Part shown: in pieces, positions 48,949 to 60,596 of the stretch | Numbering within the stretch: position 1 is the first letter of the stretch | Layout: each line of letters starts with the position of its first letter | NCBI RefSeq assembly: GCF_000005505.3 | Contig: NC_016133.3 | Span: 34,434,737 to 34,498,736, forward strand | Reading direction: 5' to 3' | From: Brachypodium distachyon | Taxonomy: Eukaryota; Streptophyta; Magnoliopsida; Poales; Poaceae | DNA length: 64,000 nucleotides | The notes under the pieces: model-generated | The model's database searches: none | Seen by the model: the letters and a program-made list of their open reading frames with translations, nothing else | What the model was told of the DNA's origin: nothing | Made by a program: the position numbers and the translations under genes

Positions 48949-49830
48949 TCAGAAGAGCGGCTCGGAGGCGGAGGGCGGGCGCTGGAGGCTCTTGACGTAG
49001 AGCCATGACTCGCGGGCGGAGATGTCGTCCCACCAGCGGCTGACGTTCCTGCGCGAGCGGATGAGGCGGAGGGAGCGCGGGTCGGCGGCAAGGCGGTCGG
49101 CGTTGGGCATGTGGGAGAGGTCGGCGAGCGTGAACTTGTCCCCGGCCAGGTACTCGGCCTCCTCCAGCCGCTGGTCGTAGATGTCCAGCACCTTGCCCAG
49201 CTCCCTCCCGCTCTTCTCGTACAGCTGCCGCATCTCCTCCACCTTCTCCGCGTGCGCCGGGCTCATCATCATCATCGCCTCCTGCCGCTGCTGCCTTGCG
49301 TTGCTGGCCCTGCTGGCGTCGAGGGGCGCGGCGGTGGGGGTGGTGAGCGGGAGGAAGCCGAGGCTGTACACGAGGTCGGCGCTGGGCATGTCGAAGCTCT
49401 GCGCCTCCGTCTGCAGCCACTGCTCGATGGACGACCGCTCCAGCGCCCCCGTCCCGATCAGGTCCGGGTTCCCCTGCATCTTGTACTTGTCCGCCACGTG
49501 CCTCAGAATCTTCCTCGACTCTGCACGCAAGCAACGCAACGCACACATCCATCCATCAATTAATCAGTTCTGGAAGCAGAGATTTAAAAGAAGCGTCAGC
49601 GCGTTGTTGTTGTTGCATTATTGCTTACCGACGAGGGTGACGTTGGCGTCCTCGAAGGTGAGCGCCTCGCCGTGGGGCTGGAGCTTGAGGTACTGGGGCA
49701 TACGCCGGGGGCCGCGGAACGAGTCGACCCGGATGAGCTGGAACTCCACATCCTTCTCGAACAGGCACGCCAGGACCCGGGCCACCTCCGACGACGTCGG
49801 CGAACCGAACACCTTCACGGCTCCCGGCAT
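48949..49830 (-). CDS. GSTF: Phi-class glutathione S-transferase, copy 1
   Basis: Glutathione S-transferase of the plant phi class, conjugating glutathione to electrophiles in the cytosol. Exon 1 is 49629-49830 and exon 2 is 48949-49520 (774 bp, 257 residues). The N-terminal thioredoxin fold begins MPGAVKVFGSPTSSEVARVL, with the catalytic Ser region before ARVLACLFEKDVEFQLI. The glutathione-site ESRKIL spans the splice junction. The C-terminal domain shows SIEQWLQTEAQSF, KVLDIYDQRLEEAEYLAG, FTLADLSHMPNADRL and NVSRWWDDIS, all typical. Many phi GSTs have a second intron near the ADKY segment; here that region is continuous. The loop with PTAAPLDASRASNARQQRQE and the tail make it longer than the usual 215-225 residues. 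A TATATA box lies at 49952-49957. Confidence 0.9.
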
Positions 49831-51190
49831 CGTCGCTTACGTACTTACTTACTTGGAGAGATTGCGATTTGAGAACTTGAGATTAACTTGCCGACGATTG
49901 TGTGCAGACCGGCCGATGTGGTTCTGATCAGGGTCGTTCCCCTGACTACCATATATACACGCATGTGAAAGGTGTATAGGGGAAGCTGGGAATACCTTGC
50001 TTCGCGACAGGTTCATGCAAAAGCCAAAGGAAAGAACTAAAGCGTTCAAAGTGTGAGTCTCATACTATCATATCGCCCATCAGATCAGGAGAAGCTACGT
50101 ACTGTAGCAGAAATTAAAGCTCTCTCGTCCTTGTAAAACGTGCACTAAAAATTGGTAAACTAAACAGTAAGCGTATATCATACCTTTGCCCTTTGGCAGT
50201 GCGATCGAGATCTGAAACATGAGACGATTGATGGAGGTAACAAGAGACAGTAGACAAGTGTTTCTTTCTTTTCACTATCACATCAATGAAAGTACCGTTT
50301 GTTGTTGATTGCTTATCTATTCTCACGGCTATTATCTCGACAAGTTCGCCAGTACATGCATTCACCCTGTTAATCTACTGCTCCACAGCTCCAGTATAGA
50401 CAAGCTATTGTGTAGCAATCCTCTTGGAAGTCCTGAATATGTTCTTTTCCTCCCCTTGCAATCGCACTATGCACGCAGACTACTTCAGTATCGGATGCAA
50501 TCGCGTTCACAAGGTAAAGCATCGTCCTCTCTTTGTCATGAGAATCTCGCAAAAAAATCATTTTTAAAAAACATTACTGCTGTAATATGCATCTCCAGCC
50601 TGGCGAAATGGCGAGCCTGAAGCGCATACTGGAGTCGCTGCTAGCACAACTGTTTGGGCTCCGCCTGTCTCTTCTCGGACGCGGCTCGCGTCAGCTCAAA
50701 AAGATCACAGCTTGTGTGGGCCCTATCTGGTATTCGCATTCAGGGGATAGCCCACCAAATGCCTTGCGAATGGGGACATAGGCCACACTGGTGCCCAATT
50801 GCTTCGCCATGGCATTGGGCCTGCCGGCATTCAAATTTAGAATGTTCTATTTTTCTGGTGAGATAGATGTTCTGAAAATTCTCAATAAAAAAAAAGATAG
50901 ATGTTCTGAAAAATGTTCTGGAAAAAAGAAGAAGATGCTCCTTCAGTTTGACAGTTTCACAAAGTTGTGTGGACCACGAAGGTAAAACAGGTCCGATAAT
51001 ATTGGCATTCGTCAGTTAGTACATTGATGAAACGTTCAAATTAACACGTACGATGAAGTGGTACTGGATGACAACAAAGGTGTACAACACACGAAGTCCG
51101 CCGGGACTCCGGTCTCCGGGTCTGCATCTACATGCATGCATGAGCACGCTTATTCTGACGACGAAGGCGACGTTTCACGATCAAACAGGC
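49831..51190. other. Intergenic between the two GST genes
   Basis: Contains the copy-1 promoter (TATATA at 49952-49957, minus strand). Between 50114 and 50561 minus-strand frames are open, with GKEHIQDFQEDCYTIACLYW and TNGTFIDVIVKRKKHLS as conspicuous segments. I cannot assign them to a family, and they may be a decayed exon. A doubled AAAAAGATAGATGTTCTGAAAA phrase lies near 50860-50925. Confidence 0.4.
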
Positions 51191-52212
51191 TTAATTAGTT
51201 GGGGTCCTCAACTCCTCATGGCATCTACGCGCCGGCACTAGCGGCGGCATGAGGTCGCGCGCGGCGCTCTGCACCGCGACGACCCGGCGCCACGCGGGGC
51301 GCGCCGAGACGTCGTGGTACCACCGCGAGACATGCTCCAGGGACCCCAGTAGCCTCCGCTTCCCCCTCTCGCCGCCGGCCACGGCGAGGAGGCGGTGCGC
51401 GCCCGGGAGGTGGCACAGGTCGGCCAGCGAGAACTCGTCGACGGCGAGGTACCTGGTCCTGGCCAGCGCGCCGTCGTACACGCCCATCACCGCCCGCACC
51501 CGCCGCTCCCCCTCCGCCACTGCCTCGTCGTCCGGCGTCAGCGCGAGGTGTTGCTGCTGGTAGTTGGACGCCAGCTCCGAGCTCGGCGGGTTGAAGCAGC
51601 GGGCCTCCGCGCGGAGCCACTTCTCGATGGACGCGCGCTCCAGCGACCCCGCGCCGTACAGTGCCTGGGCTTCCCTGGCGGCGCGTCCGCGCGGGAGCTC
51701 CGTGCACACGTACCGGCATATGTCCCTCGAATCTGAGAGGATCAGCGGATATTACCACATCACTTGCATGCAGCTTTAATTTTACTAAAATTGACACATC
51801 TTCAGAGCTCGGATGCACGAAAATGCAATCAATTGATGCTCACCGGTGAGATACGTGTCTCCGTGCTTGAGCGTCACGTGGCCGCCGCCTGGACAACAGT
51901 ACTGCAAGCGTGCAAAAGAGACGGAGAAAAACAGAATGATCGTTAATTAAGTCGACGTGTACGTAGAAACTCTAGCTCGTACAGGGAAATAATGCATATC
52001 CATGAACGACTAATTAAAGCAGTAAGGGATCGACGACGACGTGCCCTCGTGTCGACGAAGCAGCTGGCGGCGAGGTTGAGCCCGCGCTTAGTGATGGCGT
52101 CGGTGCGGACGAGCTCGAAGTGAAGGTCCCGCTCGAAGAGGCAGGCCATGACCCGCGCCACGTCGGTGGACGTCGGCTGGCCGAACACCTGCAGCACCGG
52201 CGCCGGAGCCAT
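51191..52212 (-). CDS. GSTF: Phi-class glutathione S-transferase, copy 2, probably degenerate
   Basis: Second GST in tandem and in the same direction. Proposed exons are 52057-52212, 51844-51901 and 51191-51732 (756 bp, 251 residues). The start MAPAPVLQVFGQPTSTDVAR and RVMACLFERDLHFELVRTD are typical. Exon 2 gives GGHVTLKHGDTYLTD and exon 3 gives SRDICRYVCTELP, SIEKWLRAEARCF, RYLAVDEFSLADLCHLPGA and VSRWYHDVSARPAW. The segment that should join beta-2 to beta-3 (about 15 residues, HKLPEF type) is not found; the proposed join gives an unrelated KRGLNLAASCFYCCP. The exon-1 donor (TTC|GTCGAC) is weak, so this border is uncertain. A TTTAAATA box lies at 52309-52316. The C-terminal domain appears complete. 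Confidence 0.7.
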
Positions 52213-52319
52213 CGGTTGATTCCTCAATGCCCTTCCTCCGCAGCGCACGCGCGAGAGATACGTATAACGTACTTGCGTATACTGATCACGGGAATACGAT
52301 CGAGAGGGTATTTAAAGGG

Positions 52320-53860
52320 AGCACCGGACCGGAAGAATATATATCTTCACGACATGGCTAGGTCGTAGGTGACACGGGCCTAGCCGCTAGCTACACCAGG
52401 CCAAAGTTAGTACGGAGTATCTCTACAGGAGGAGTTAGATCATGCGTGTTGATATTCCTTCCTTGCGTGAGAGAGCATGCATGGGTCGTCATGTAGTGTG
52501 CCCATCACGGATTCAGTTCGATCGTTTTTCTTGTGTGTGACTGCGTGTACATGTTTAGTTAATGTATTGACACATGCATCTACCCGCAAAAAAAATGTAT
52601 TGACACATGCATGAACGAATAATTAACGAGATCGATCACGATTCATGCATACACATGAAGAAAAGCTGGCTGGCTACCAGCGGCGGAGCTACGAAGGAAT
52701 TCAGGACGGGCCAGGCTAAAGAAGAACACGAAAATTTTCTTTTCAAGCAAGGGCAAAAGAATCAGTTGTTGCTTTCATAGGATCTTCTTCAACTCTACAA
52801 TCAAAATTGACAAATTGCAAACTACAGATTCGGGGAAAGAAAAAACATACTTCAATAGAGAAATTGGAGAAGAAGAGAGAAGGCAGTGGCAGCCTGCGGC
52901 GCGGTAGCGTGCGGGGCGAGCGCGACGGAGAACCAGCAGCCACGGGACGGCAGGTGCATGGCTGCGGGCGCGGCGAGCTGGCGGAGGGCAGTGGAGCGAG
53001 CAGCGGCGGCGTGCGGGGCATGCGTGCAGCAGCGGTAGCAGGGCTGCAGGCACATCAAGGCGGCGCAGGGCAGCGGGCACGGTGAACTGGCGCAGATCAG
53101 TGGGGCGAGCATCGACGGCGCGCAGGGCGGCCCTGCCGGCCGGCTTCCGTCCGTTGTCCTCGAGGGCCAAGGCGCCCTGGCTACCGGCCATGTGCAGACG
53201 ACCCAAGCAGGCAGCTGCCTAAAGGGGAGCACCGGAACAGGCCGGGTAATGGGCATCTGCTGGGCTGGGCCTCTGATTAGTAGTATAGACTTCATTTTTG
53301 CAAAAAACCTCGGCGGACGATGGTCCGGTTAGGCCTGTACATAGCTCTCCCGGTGCTGGCTACCGTGGGTTACAGCACACGGGAAATATACAAACAAGTT
53401 AACCCGAGGCGGCAGTGCTGGCTGTTGGGGAGTTCTAAATCGGAGGATCCAAGGAATACTTCGGTCATACACAAACTTAATAAGTAGTCCCACAACTGTC
53501 TCATCCACGCCAAGGCCAACCGTTCTAATTGTATCGTGAGTTTATGATTCGTCCACCGCCACCATCTAGGTTTCAAACGCTCGCTAGCATATTTGATATT
53601 CGCATATTAGTATAAAATTCTCGCATTCCAGTTTCGATATGTGCGCTGAGAGCATTTACAAAAGTGATTCCTAGTTGGAAATTGTTGATGCAAATTGTAA
53701 ACAACGGAGAATAAGTGTCTCTCCTAAGAGTCAACCCAAAGTCTGCCTCGTTACCTTTGCATACAATTGAATTTGCTTAATACTCCGTATAATATATGTT
53801 ACACTAATTATTTGCTACTAACTCTAAAAGGTGAAGCGACAACGGTGAATATATTATATA
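52320..53860. other. Intergenic; GC-rich island at 52890-53240
   Basis: The GC-rich stretch has open frames on both strands without recognisable motifs. It follows CCAGCGGCGGAGCTACG (52678), a phrase common at the edge of repeated sequences in grasses, and may be part of an unclassified transposon. Nothing else is identified. Confidence 0.35.
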
Positions 53861-56225
53861 TTACTACTCTTTAAGCCACAGTTGGCGTAAGTCCGTGCCT
53901 CGTATGTCCACTCACCTAAATTACATCGATGCCACCGCCCCAGATGCTCTCCTTTTTCCTGAACGAAAAAACATCCCGATCTTTCCTTTCCCGCGCTCGC
54001 CCCCGCCTCATAGGGTTCGCCGCCGCCTCCCTTGCACTCCGCCGCCACGCGCCGCTCCCGTCCACAGCCCCTGGAAACACCGCCACACGGTCTCCTAGGG
54101 TTTGCTCCTCCGCTGCCGCCCTGGCCCGTCTCGCGCTGGCCCTCCATCCCGCCTCCCGCAGCCCCACGGCCGAGCCCCTCCCAACCCGCTGCTCGCCCCC
54201 AAGTGAAGGCCGCCGCCACCGCAGTCCGATCTTCCCCCGTCGTCATCACCGCTGGATCCGGCCGTCCCCGGCCTCCATCTCCCCTTCTCCACCCGTGGGT
54301 CTCCGGCCCTGCGCATCGCCCAGAGGTTTCCCGCTCTCACCTGAGGAGTTCGCCGCTGACGGCCTCCACAAGGACCTGATAGTCGTCCTGTCAACTTGTC
54401 CCTTTGGAGGTATTTTCTGGGTTTGTCATTGCCAACTTTGCATATCGCTTTTCATGCTTTCAACGGCTATGTATGGTCTCATGAAACCAACTAGGTTGCA
54501 GGGAGTGTTAGATAATATACATCTGGAAGGTTGGACTGGTATGCATTGTGTATTAGGAAATTTGGACACATATTATGAGCTTAATTTATACGGGTTCTAT
54601 TTTTTATGAGGAAATTTGGACAGATATTATGAGCTTAATTTATACATCTGGAAGGTTGGACTGGTATGCATTGTGCATTAGGAAATTACAGACACATATA
54701 TGTACTCTCTCAGTCCCATATTAAGTCCTCATTGAGCATGCAAAGAGTATATATAGTTTCTTGATTTTTCCCTTGATTATAAACGTCTAAAGGACATCAT
54801 AACAACAGATCCTTAACTAAGCTACCAAGTTCATCTCTCAATTTTTTTCCCTAATTACCTTCTTTACAGATGGCCACATCTGACCCTAAAACTGAATTGT
54901 GTTACTGCTCCTTGTGCTGCTACAGCATGTTCCTAAAACAAATGGAGATATTCCTTCTCTTGATGAAGCCTTTTCAGATCATCAAAGACACCTTTACATG
55001 TAAATAACCCAGTAGTACATTTGTTTGGTCGCCAAGCCATAGTAAATCAGGATTCTCAAAACTATGATTAATACAACCTGAAGCTTATGGCAGGGGAGGA
55101 GGTGATGCAATTTTGTTAATGCCCTGTAGTACCCTGTAGCCATAGTAAATTAGTAAATAAGGATTCTCAAAACTATGATAAATAACCCTGTAGTACCTGT
55201 AGTACAATTTTTTTGTTAATGCTTGATTTTCTCTCTCTCGAAAATGTGATGCAATTTTGGGTGTTTTTTTTCCTCGATTGGTTGCAGGGGAGGATGAAGC
55301 TATTGTGGTCGTTTATATGCTATTGCAGTTGATGAAGTTATAATCCTCCACGATCTCCAGAACTAAAAGGAAGTATGTGAGAAAAGGAAGAGTCATGGCA
55401 ACACCTTGTCTTAATTATGTTTGTCTTCCCGTTGCAACGCACGGACACCTAACAAGTATTATACTAGGTGATTCAAAAAAATTCTATATGTACATCTGAA
55501 TATGATTTTACAAACAAATGATAATAATATGATTTAATGTAAAATAAATATGAATATCGTATCACAAAACGATTTTATCATTCATAACACCCATCCAACA
55601 AAACAGTAGGTGTAATTTTGATGTGAATGAACATTAACAATTTCGAAAAAAATCGAAAAATGAAGTTTCGTCAACCTGAATATTTGTAGATCTTAGAAAA
55701 TTGAGACACATATCATGACAACATGTGTGTTTGGTAAAATATTTATATGCAACGTGAAGGAAGATGAAAAATCTTAGGTATCAAAATATTAAATTCGAAT
55801 ATACCAACATGGATTTCTTGTGTACAACAACACATGATGTGAATGGTGATATGAAGTCTTTAAATGCCCACGGTTTGCATGATGTGGATGCTGATGTTAA
55901 CACCTTGTATGTCAAGATTGTAAGTTAATAGAGATCAATGTTATAGGTTATATAGACGGCGGTGACCAAGCTTACACAACACGCACCGAACATTGCTAAA
56001 AACACACACACTGAACACGCGGCATACGAATAGCATGCTGCCGCCGTGGCCCCTGATACCATCGGACACGTTTGCCCAGGTTTCGCTGACACGCGTGCGC
56101 GCCCCAGGCAAATTGCAGCGGTTAACCTTGCGCGACCAATCTGTTCACCGGCGAATCCTCTTTCTTGTCACAGGCTCGTGCTCCCTCACGTTCGACCAAC
56201 AGCACTTTTTACGCCAGCTCGCGCC
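53861..56225. other. GC-rich ORF block, duplicated segment and Helitron-like 3' end
   Basis: An open frame at 53929-54609 encodes a Pro/Ser/Arg-rich chain of no recognised family. At 54498-54690 an interleaved duplication repeats TACATCTGGAAGGTTGGACT and GGAAATTTGGACA(C/G)ATATTA. Near 55426-55452 the sequence CCCGTTGCAACGCACGG (a short hairpin) is followed by ACACCTAACAAGT, resembling the Helitron-like end at 4911-4930. The 53.86-55.45 kb block may be a non-autonomous Helitron with a captured fragment, but no 5' end was fixed. From 55450 to 56225 I see only AT-rich sequence, then the DCAF promoter. Confidence 0.4.
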
Positions 56226-59130
56226 ATGCGCCGCCCGTGGAAGCACCCCACCCCGGCGTACGGCGCCGCCGCCGCCGCTGCGCGCCACGGCTCCGCCGAC
56301 CTGTGCCTCCGCGAGGTCGGGGGGCTCCTCCCCCGCCGCTTCGCCCGCCGCGCCGCCGCCTCCGAGGTCTCCCTCTCCCGTCCCCGCGCCCTCCTCTCTG
56401 CTTATCTCTAGCGATTACGCTTCGATCGGTTTATCACGGGAGCGGATCGGCGTAGGCAGCGGTCGGGACGCCGGTTTGTGGCATCGGCGTTGCCTCCAGC
56501 TGTGGATCGTGCTGCGTAATGTTCTGGTCGGGGTCTTCTGTCGATTTAGCTGAGATTTAGTTTTGGGTGGGTTTGGACCTTCACTGATGCCACTCAGTCG
56601 CGGAGCTTGACAAGAATGTTTTGGGGAGGGGGGGAGGGGGGGGGGGGGGGGGAGAGATGCCAGGCGATGCACAGTCATGTATGTTTTGGTCATTTTAGTG
56701 GTTCCTGTAGATGCTACTCGATAACATATGGTTGCAGATAATGAGCTGTGGTGATTCGGGGGATGAGTATGAATGATACTTGTGAAGCTAAGTTTGTTTT
56801 TCAAAAAGGAGGGTGATCTCTGGCCTCTGCATCATATGATGCACACATCTTGTTCCTTATCAAGTAATGCGCAGAATGAAATAGTGGTTGCATTTGTTGT
56901 ATGTTGCTACTTGCTAATATAAGTGCTGTTGTACAGGACCTCATAATGCGCCTCCAGATTCACAAGAAGCTCAACAGGCACACAGGATGTGTGAACACAG
57001 TGGGCTTCAATGCAGATGGTGACACCCTCATATCGGGGTCCGATGATCAGCTGGTAATGTTGTGGGACTGGGACACTGGTGCAGTTAAATTGCAGTTTCA
57101 TTCAGGCCATGCCGATAATGTGTTCCAAGCACGGTTCATGCCTTACACGGATGATCGCACCATTGTCACTTGCGCAGCTGATGGCGAGGTAGATGTGTTA
57201 ACTTCTGTTTGATAATATTACATATTTTAGATGGTGATAGTAAGTTCAGAGGTTACGATGTGTTAATGCAATCAGGTAAGAATTGCCAAGATCCAGGATG
57301 GTGGAGATGTGCCTACTTCATTGCTTGGTGAACATGATGGAAGGGCTCACAAGTTGGCAATAGAGCCTGGAAGCCCTTACATTTTCTATAGCTGTGGCGA
57401 AGACGGCCTTGTTCAACATGTAAGGACCCCAACTACCCCCTCTCGATCTCCTGTGCACACATACAGCATTTGACATTTGTATAAATCAAGTTCTGCCTGA
57501 TTATAATTAGCCTTTTTTTTTGTTCTTGTGCAGTTTGATTTAAGGACAGATACAGCCACCAAACTATTTATTTGCAGAAACTCTTTTACAAAACCAGGAT
57601 ACTCCTCTCATATCCATCTTAATGCGATTGCAATGGATCCACGGAATCCGAATCTTCTTGGAGTTGGAGGAAGCAATTCTTTTGCTCGTGTCTATGATAT
57701 TCGTAAATACAAGTGGGATGGGTCATCTGATTTCGGTCACCCTTCTGACTGCTATTGTCCACCACATCTTATTAACACTAGGAGTCCGGGTGTTGGAATA
57801 ACAGGGTTAGCATTTTCTCACCAGAGTGAGTTGCTTGTATCTTACAATGATGAGAATATTTACCTTTTCCCCAAAAATGGAGGGCTGGGACCCGACCCAA
57901 AATCGTCTGTCAAGATTGAAGGCAATCAAGGGTCCAAATCAACAATGGCTGCATTTGACGAAGATACTGTTCGACCTGCGCCTCAGGTATATGTTGGGCA
58001 TCGTAATTGTGAGACTGTGAAGGGCGTGACTTTCATTGGGCCAAATCATGAATATGTTGCTAGTGGGTCAGACTGTGGTCGGTTATTTATTTGGAGAAAG
58101 AGAGATGGAAATTTTTTACGGGCGATGGAGGGTGATGAATGCATTGTCAATTGTATTGAGCCCCATCCTCATGCCATGACGATTGCAAGCAGTGGAATTG
58201 ATAATGATGTGAAGCTATGGACTCCCTCTGCTATGGAGCGAGCACGAGTGCTAAATGTCGAGGAGGTAAACCTCCTGGCCTTCTATACGTCCTTATCATC
58301 TCAACTTCCACTGGATTTTATTTTCTATCCTCCATGTAATATTTACTCCGTACTTTGCCAGTGAAGAACCTTACCTGCCATACCATATTGAAGGGCTGAC
58401 TAATGATCACTGATCAGTTGTTTACCAGGAAAATCCTCATTTTGGTTTATCTATATGAAGCATTTTCATGAGTATAGTTTGTTAGATACTCCCTCCGTCC
58501 CATATTAATTGTCTCAAAATTTGTCCAAATATGGATGTATCTATGCCTAAAAAGCATGTAATATCTTGACAATTAATATGGGACGGAGGGAGTATGTCTT
58601 ATAGCTGTTTCAGGTATCCTTATGCAATAACTCTACATGTACGATATATTGGCCTTTCGCCCCATGAATATACAAGGTTACTATTCCTAAAATTGTATCT
58701 GAGACAAGGTTGTAGGTATCTCTATTGACAATTTGGCATCCTTCTTTAAGCTTTGAAGTGTGCATTATATGCATTTACCAGCATTCTTATTTGTCTTAAT
58801 TAGGATAGGAAGACATGAAACCTTTAATGTTTTACTGTCGATTTTAAGTTCGGAGCTTTTATCTCTGTTTCTCATTTGTTCTCCATTCTTCTCTTCCAGT
58901 TGAAGCCCCGAAAGAGAAAAGCAAAGCTCTGGCACTTTGCCTTACCGGAGCAATTGGTCTGGCACGTGCTGACTTCACGTCGTAGGCAGCAAGGAGCGGG
59001 AGAAGATTCATCTGAGGATCTTGAAGACAACACAGAATTGCTTAATCTTGTACTGCAAGCTGCAGACAGAGATAACTCGTCTGATGACAGTGATGAGGAT
59101 AAAGAAATCTCTGATGGTTCTGAAGACTAG
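56226..59130 (+). CDS. WD40 protein of the DCAF8 type (CUL4-DDB1 associated factor)
   Basis: WD40-repeat protein, predicted substrate adaptor of CUL4-DDB1 ubiquitin ligases (DCAF8/WDR42-like). Exons are 56226-56366, 56937-57188, 57276-57419, 57534-58265 and 58900-59130 (1500 bp, 499 residues), all GT/AG with exon lengths divisible by three. The N-terminus has REVGGLLPRRFARRAAASE, then DLIMRLQIHKKLNRHTGCVN. WD repeats include DTLISGSDDQLVMLWDWDTG, QARFMPYTDDRTIVTCAADG, YSCGEDGLVQHFDLRTD (DxR-type box), FARVYDIRKY, YVASGSDCGRLFIWRKRDGN and TIASSGIDNDVKLWTPS. The tail is acidic (SSDDSDEDKEISDGSED). The start at 56226 precedes the conserved N-terminal segment. Intron 1 carries a long G-run and intron 4 a Stowaway MITE. 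Confidence 0.93.
56626..56654 (+). repeat. Poly-G tract in DCAF8-like intron 1
   Basis: An almost pure run of G (GGGGAGGGGGGGAGGGGGG and on) about 28 bp long. Such tracts are unstable in replication and sequencing, so its exact length is uncertain. Confidence 0.8.
58489..58592. mobile_element. Stowaway MITE in DCAF8-like intron 4
   Basis: TA-flanked (58487-58488 and 58593-58594), with perfectly inverted ends CTCCCTCCGTCCCATATTAA and TTAATATGGGACGGAGGGAG. The clean ends suggest a fairly young copy. Confidence 0.93.
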
Positions 59131-59793
59131 AGCCAAATGATCTATTGTCCTCTGGGAATCTTGCAAAGCAAGTTTGTATATATACAATGATAATTTTATT
59201 CCATTTTCATGGATAATAATAGCATAAATGTGCTTATGTAGCTCGTGACTATCATTGCTGCTATACATCTGTGTTCCTAGAGCGTATTATTGAGAATTTC
59301 CAGGCGTAAACTTGGTATGCCGTCTCTTCAGAAAATCTGCAGTTGAGCCGCTTTGGCAACACTCATTAATTTTGTTGAAGAAAGATGCAAATTTTTACTA
59401 TTCCTTAATTTGCAGTTGGCTCGTACGTCGTCCGCTCCCTACCGATTCCGCGCTCGCCAACAAAATTACATCGATGCCGCCCAACTGCCCCGCGATCCTG
59501 CATCCACCCGATCGCTCGAGTATCTCGCCTCCCATCTCACCCCACACGATGAAGCCGCCGCCACCCATCCACCCATCCAAACGCCGGTGCGCCTCCGCCA
59601 TCCCTTCCTCTGCCGTCGGGCTCTGTTGTGGTCCCACACAGGATGACGCCACCGCCCCTTCCAAATCCGGCGTAGGCGGTGGTGGCCCGCATCGCCGAGC
59701 CTCCCATCTCAAGAAAGGACTCCCTCAAGAAACCCTCGACGGGATCTGGAAGTAGGCTTCCCTCCTCCCCGCCAGGAGGAGCTCAAGCAGGTG
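59131..59793. other. DCAF8-like 3' flank and a GC-rich ORF patch
   Basis: After the 3' UTR, the 59430-59760 stretch is open in several frames (PPPPIHPSKRRCASAIPSS and similar), low-complexity and not recognised. Confidence 0.4.
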
Positions 59794-60596
59794 TGTCGGG
59801 GGGATGACCCCGGGTAGGGTCATGGCGACACAACTCTAATAGAGATGACAGAAAGCCGGCATAGTTATATATGCCGGCATCGTAAGGTGAAAACTAACAC
59901 TAAGCCGGCATCCCGGGCGTATGCCGGCATGACTATTTTGTCTTATGAGTTTGCAGGATAAGAACGAGCACCCGCCGAGATCTCTCAACGGTCTTATCCT
60001 GACCACGTGGTGCAAAATAAAACAGATCCATCATCATCTCAGAAAAGCAGTCAGCACCTGCGTACCGGCGTGAGGCGACTGCAGAGAGGAAGCACCGAAA
60101 GAGAATCTCTGACGGAAGCCGGCAGAGGATAGCGATACTTTCTGCAGGGGGACAGAGAAAAGTAAAGTTGTCTTGTCCCTGCGGTGCTACCGGGAGGGAA
60201 CCAAGCCGCGTGCCCGGTGGGGCCCAAGGAAGATGACGTTAGACTCGGCTCACATGTCAGTGTGACATGGGCGGCCTATAAATAAAACCTTACCCCTCTG
60301 TAGGAAGGGGGAGTGTGCACTTAGACAACTAGGGTTTCCCCTTCTTCTTCTTCTTCTTCTTCTTCTTCTTCTTCTTCTTTCTTTCTCAAGAATACAGCTT
60401 AAGGAGCGTCATTGTTGAGGTTGCTTATCTCGGCTAATACAACAAAGCAGGAATAGGAGTCTGACCTCTGCAAGAGGGCTCCGAACCTGGGTAGATCCGT
60501 GTGTGCTGTGATTTGTGTGTGTTTTCTTTCACGTCCTCCCTCCCCCTGTTTCTCTTTCATTTATCGGTCCCAAGTTAAGTCATCCTATGACATCTG
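59794..60596 (+). repeat. Probable solo LTR of a Gypsy element
   Basis: Begins TGTCGGGGGGATGACCCC and ends around CTGTCGTGACA, the style of several grass Gypsy LTRs. It contains a TATA box (CCTATAAATAAAACC near 60275), and a U5-like leader with CTAGGGTTTCCCC and GAATACAGCTT. Inside it is a (CTT)n microsatellite. Two CGGCAT-rich inverted phrases (AGCCGGCATAGTTATATATG) lie at 59850-59940. No gag-pol follows. No clear 5-bp target duplication was found, so the right edge is approximate. Confidence 0.55.
60339..60381 (+). repeat. (CTT)n microsatellite
   Basis: About 13 uninterrupted CTT/TTC units just downstream of the putative LTR TATA box, in the predicted leader. Confidence 0.95.

Noticed and set aside
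52743..53295. Minus-strand ORFs of 92-147 aa in the GC-rich island
   Set aside because: Ala/Pro/Cys-rich translations differ completely between frames, with no start context, splice site or motif to support one.
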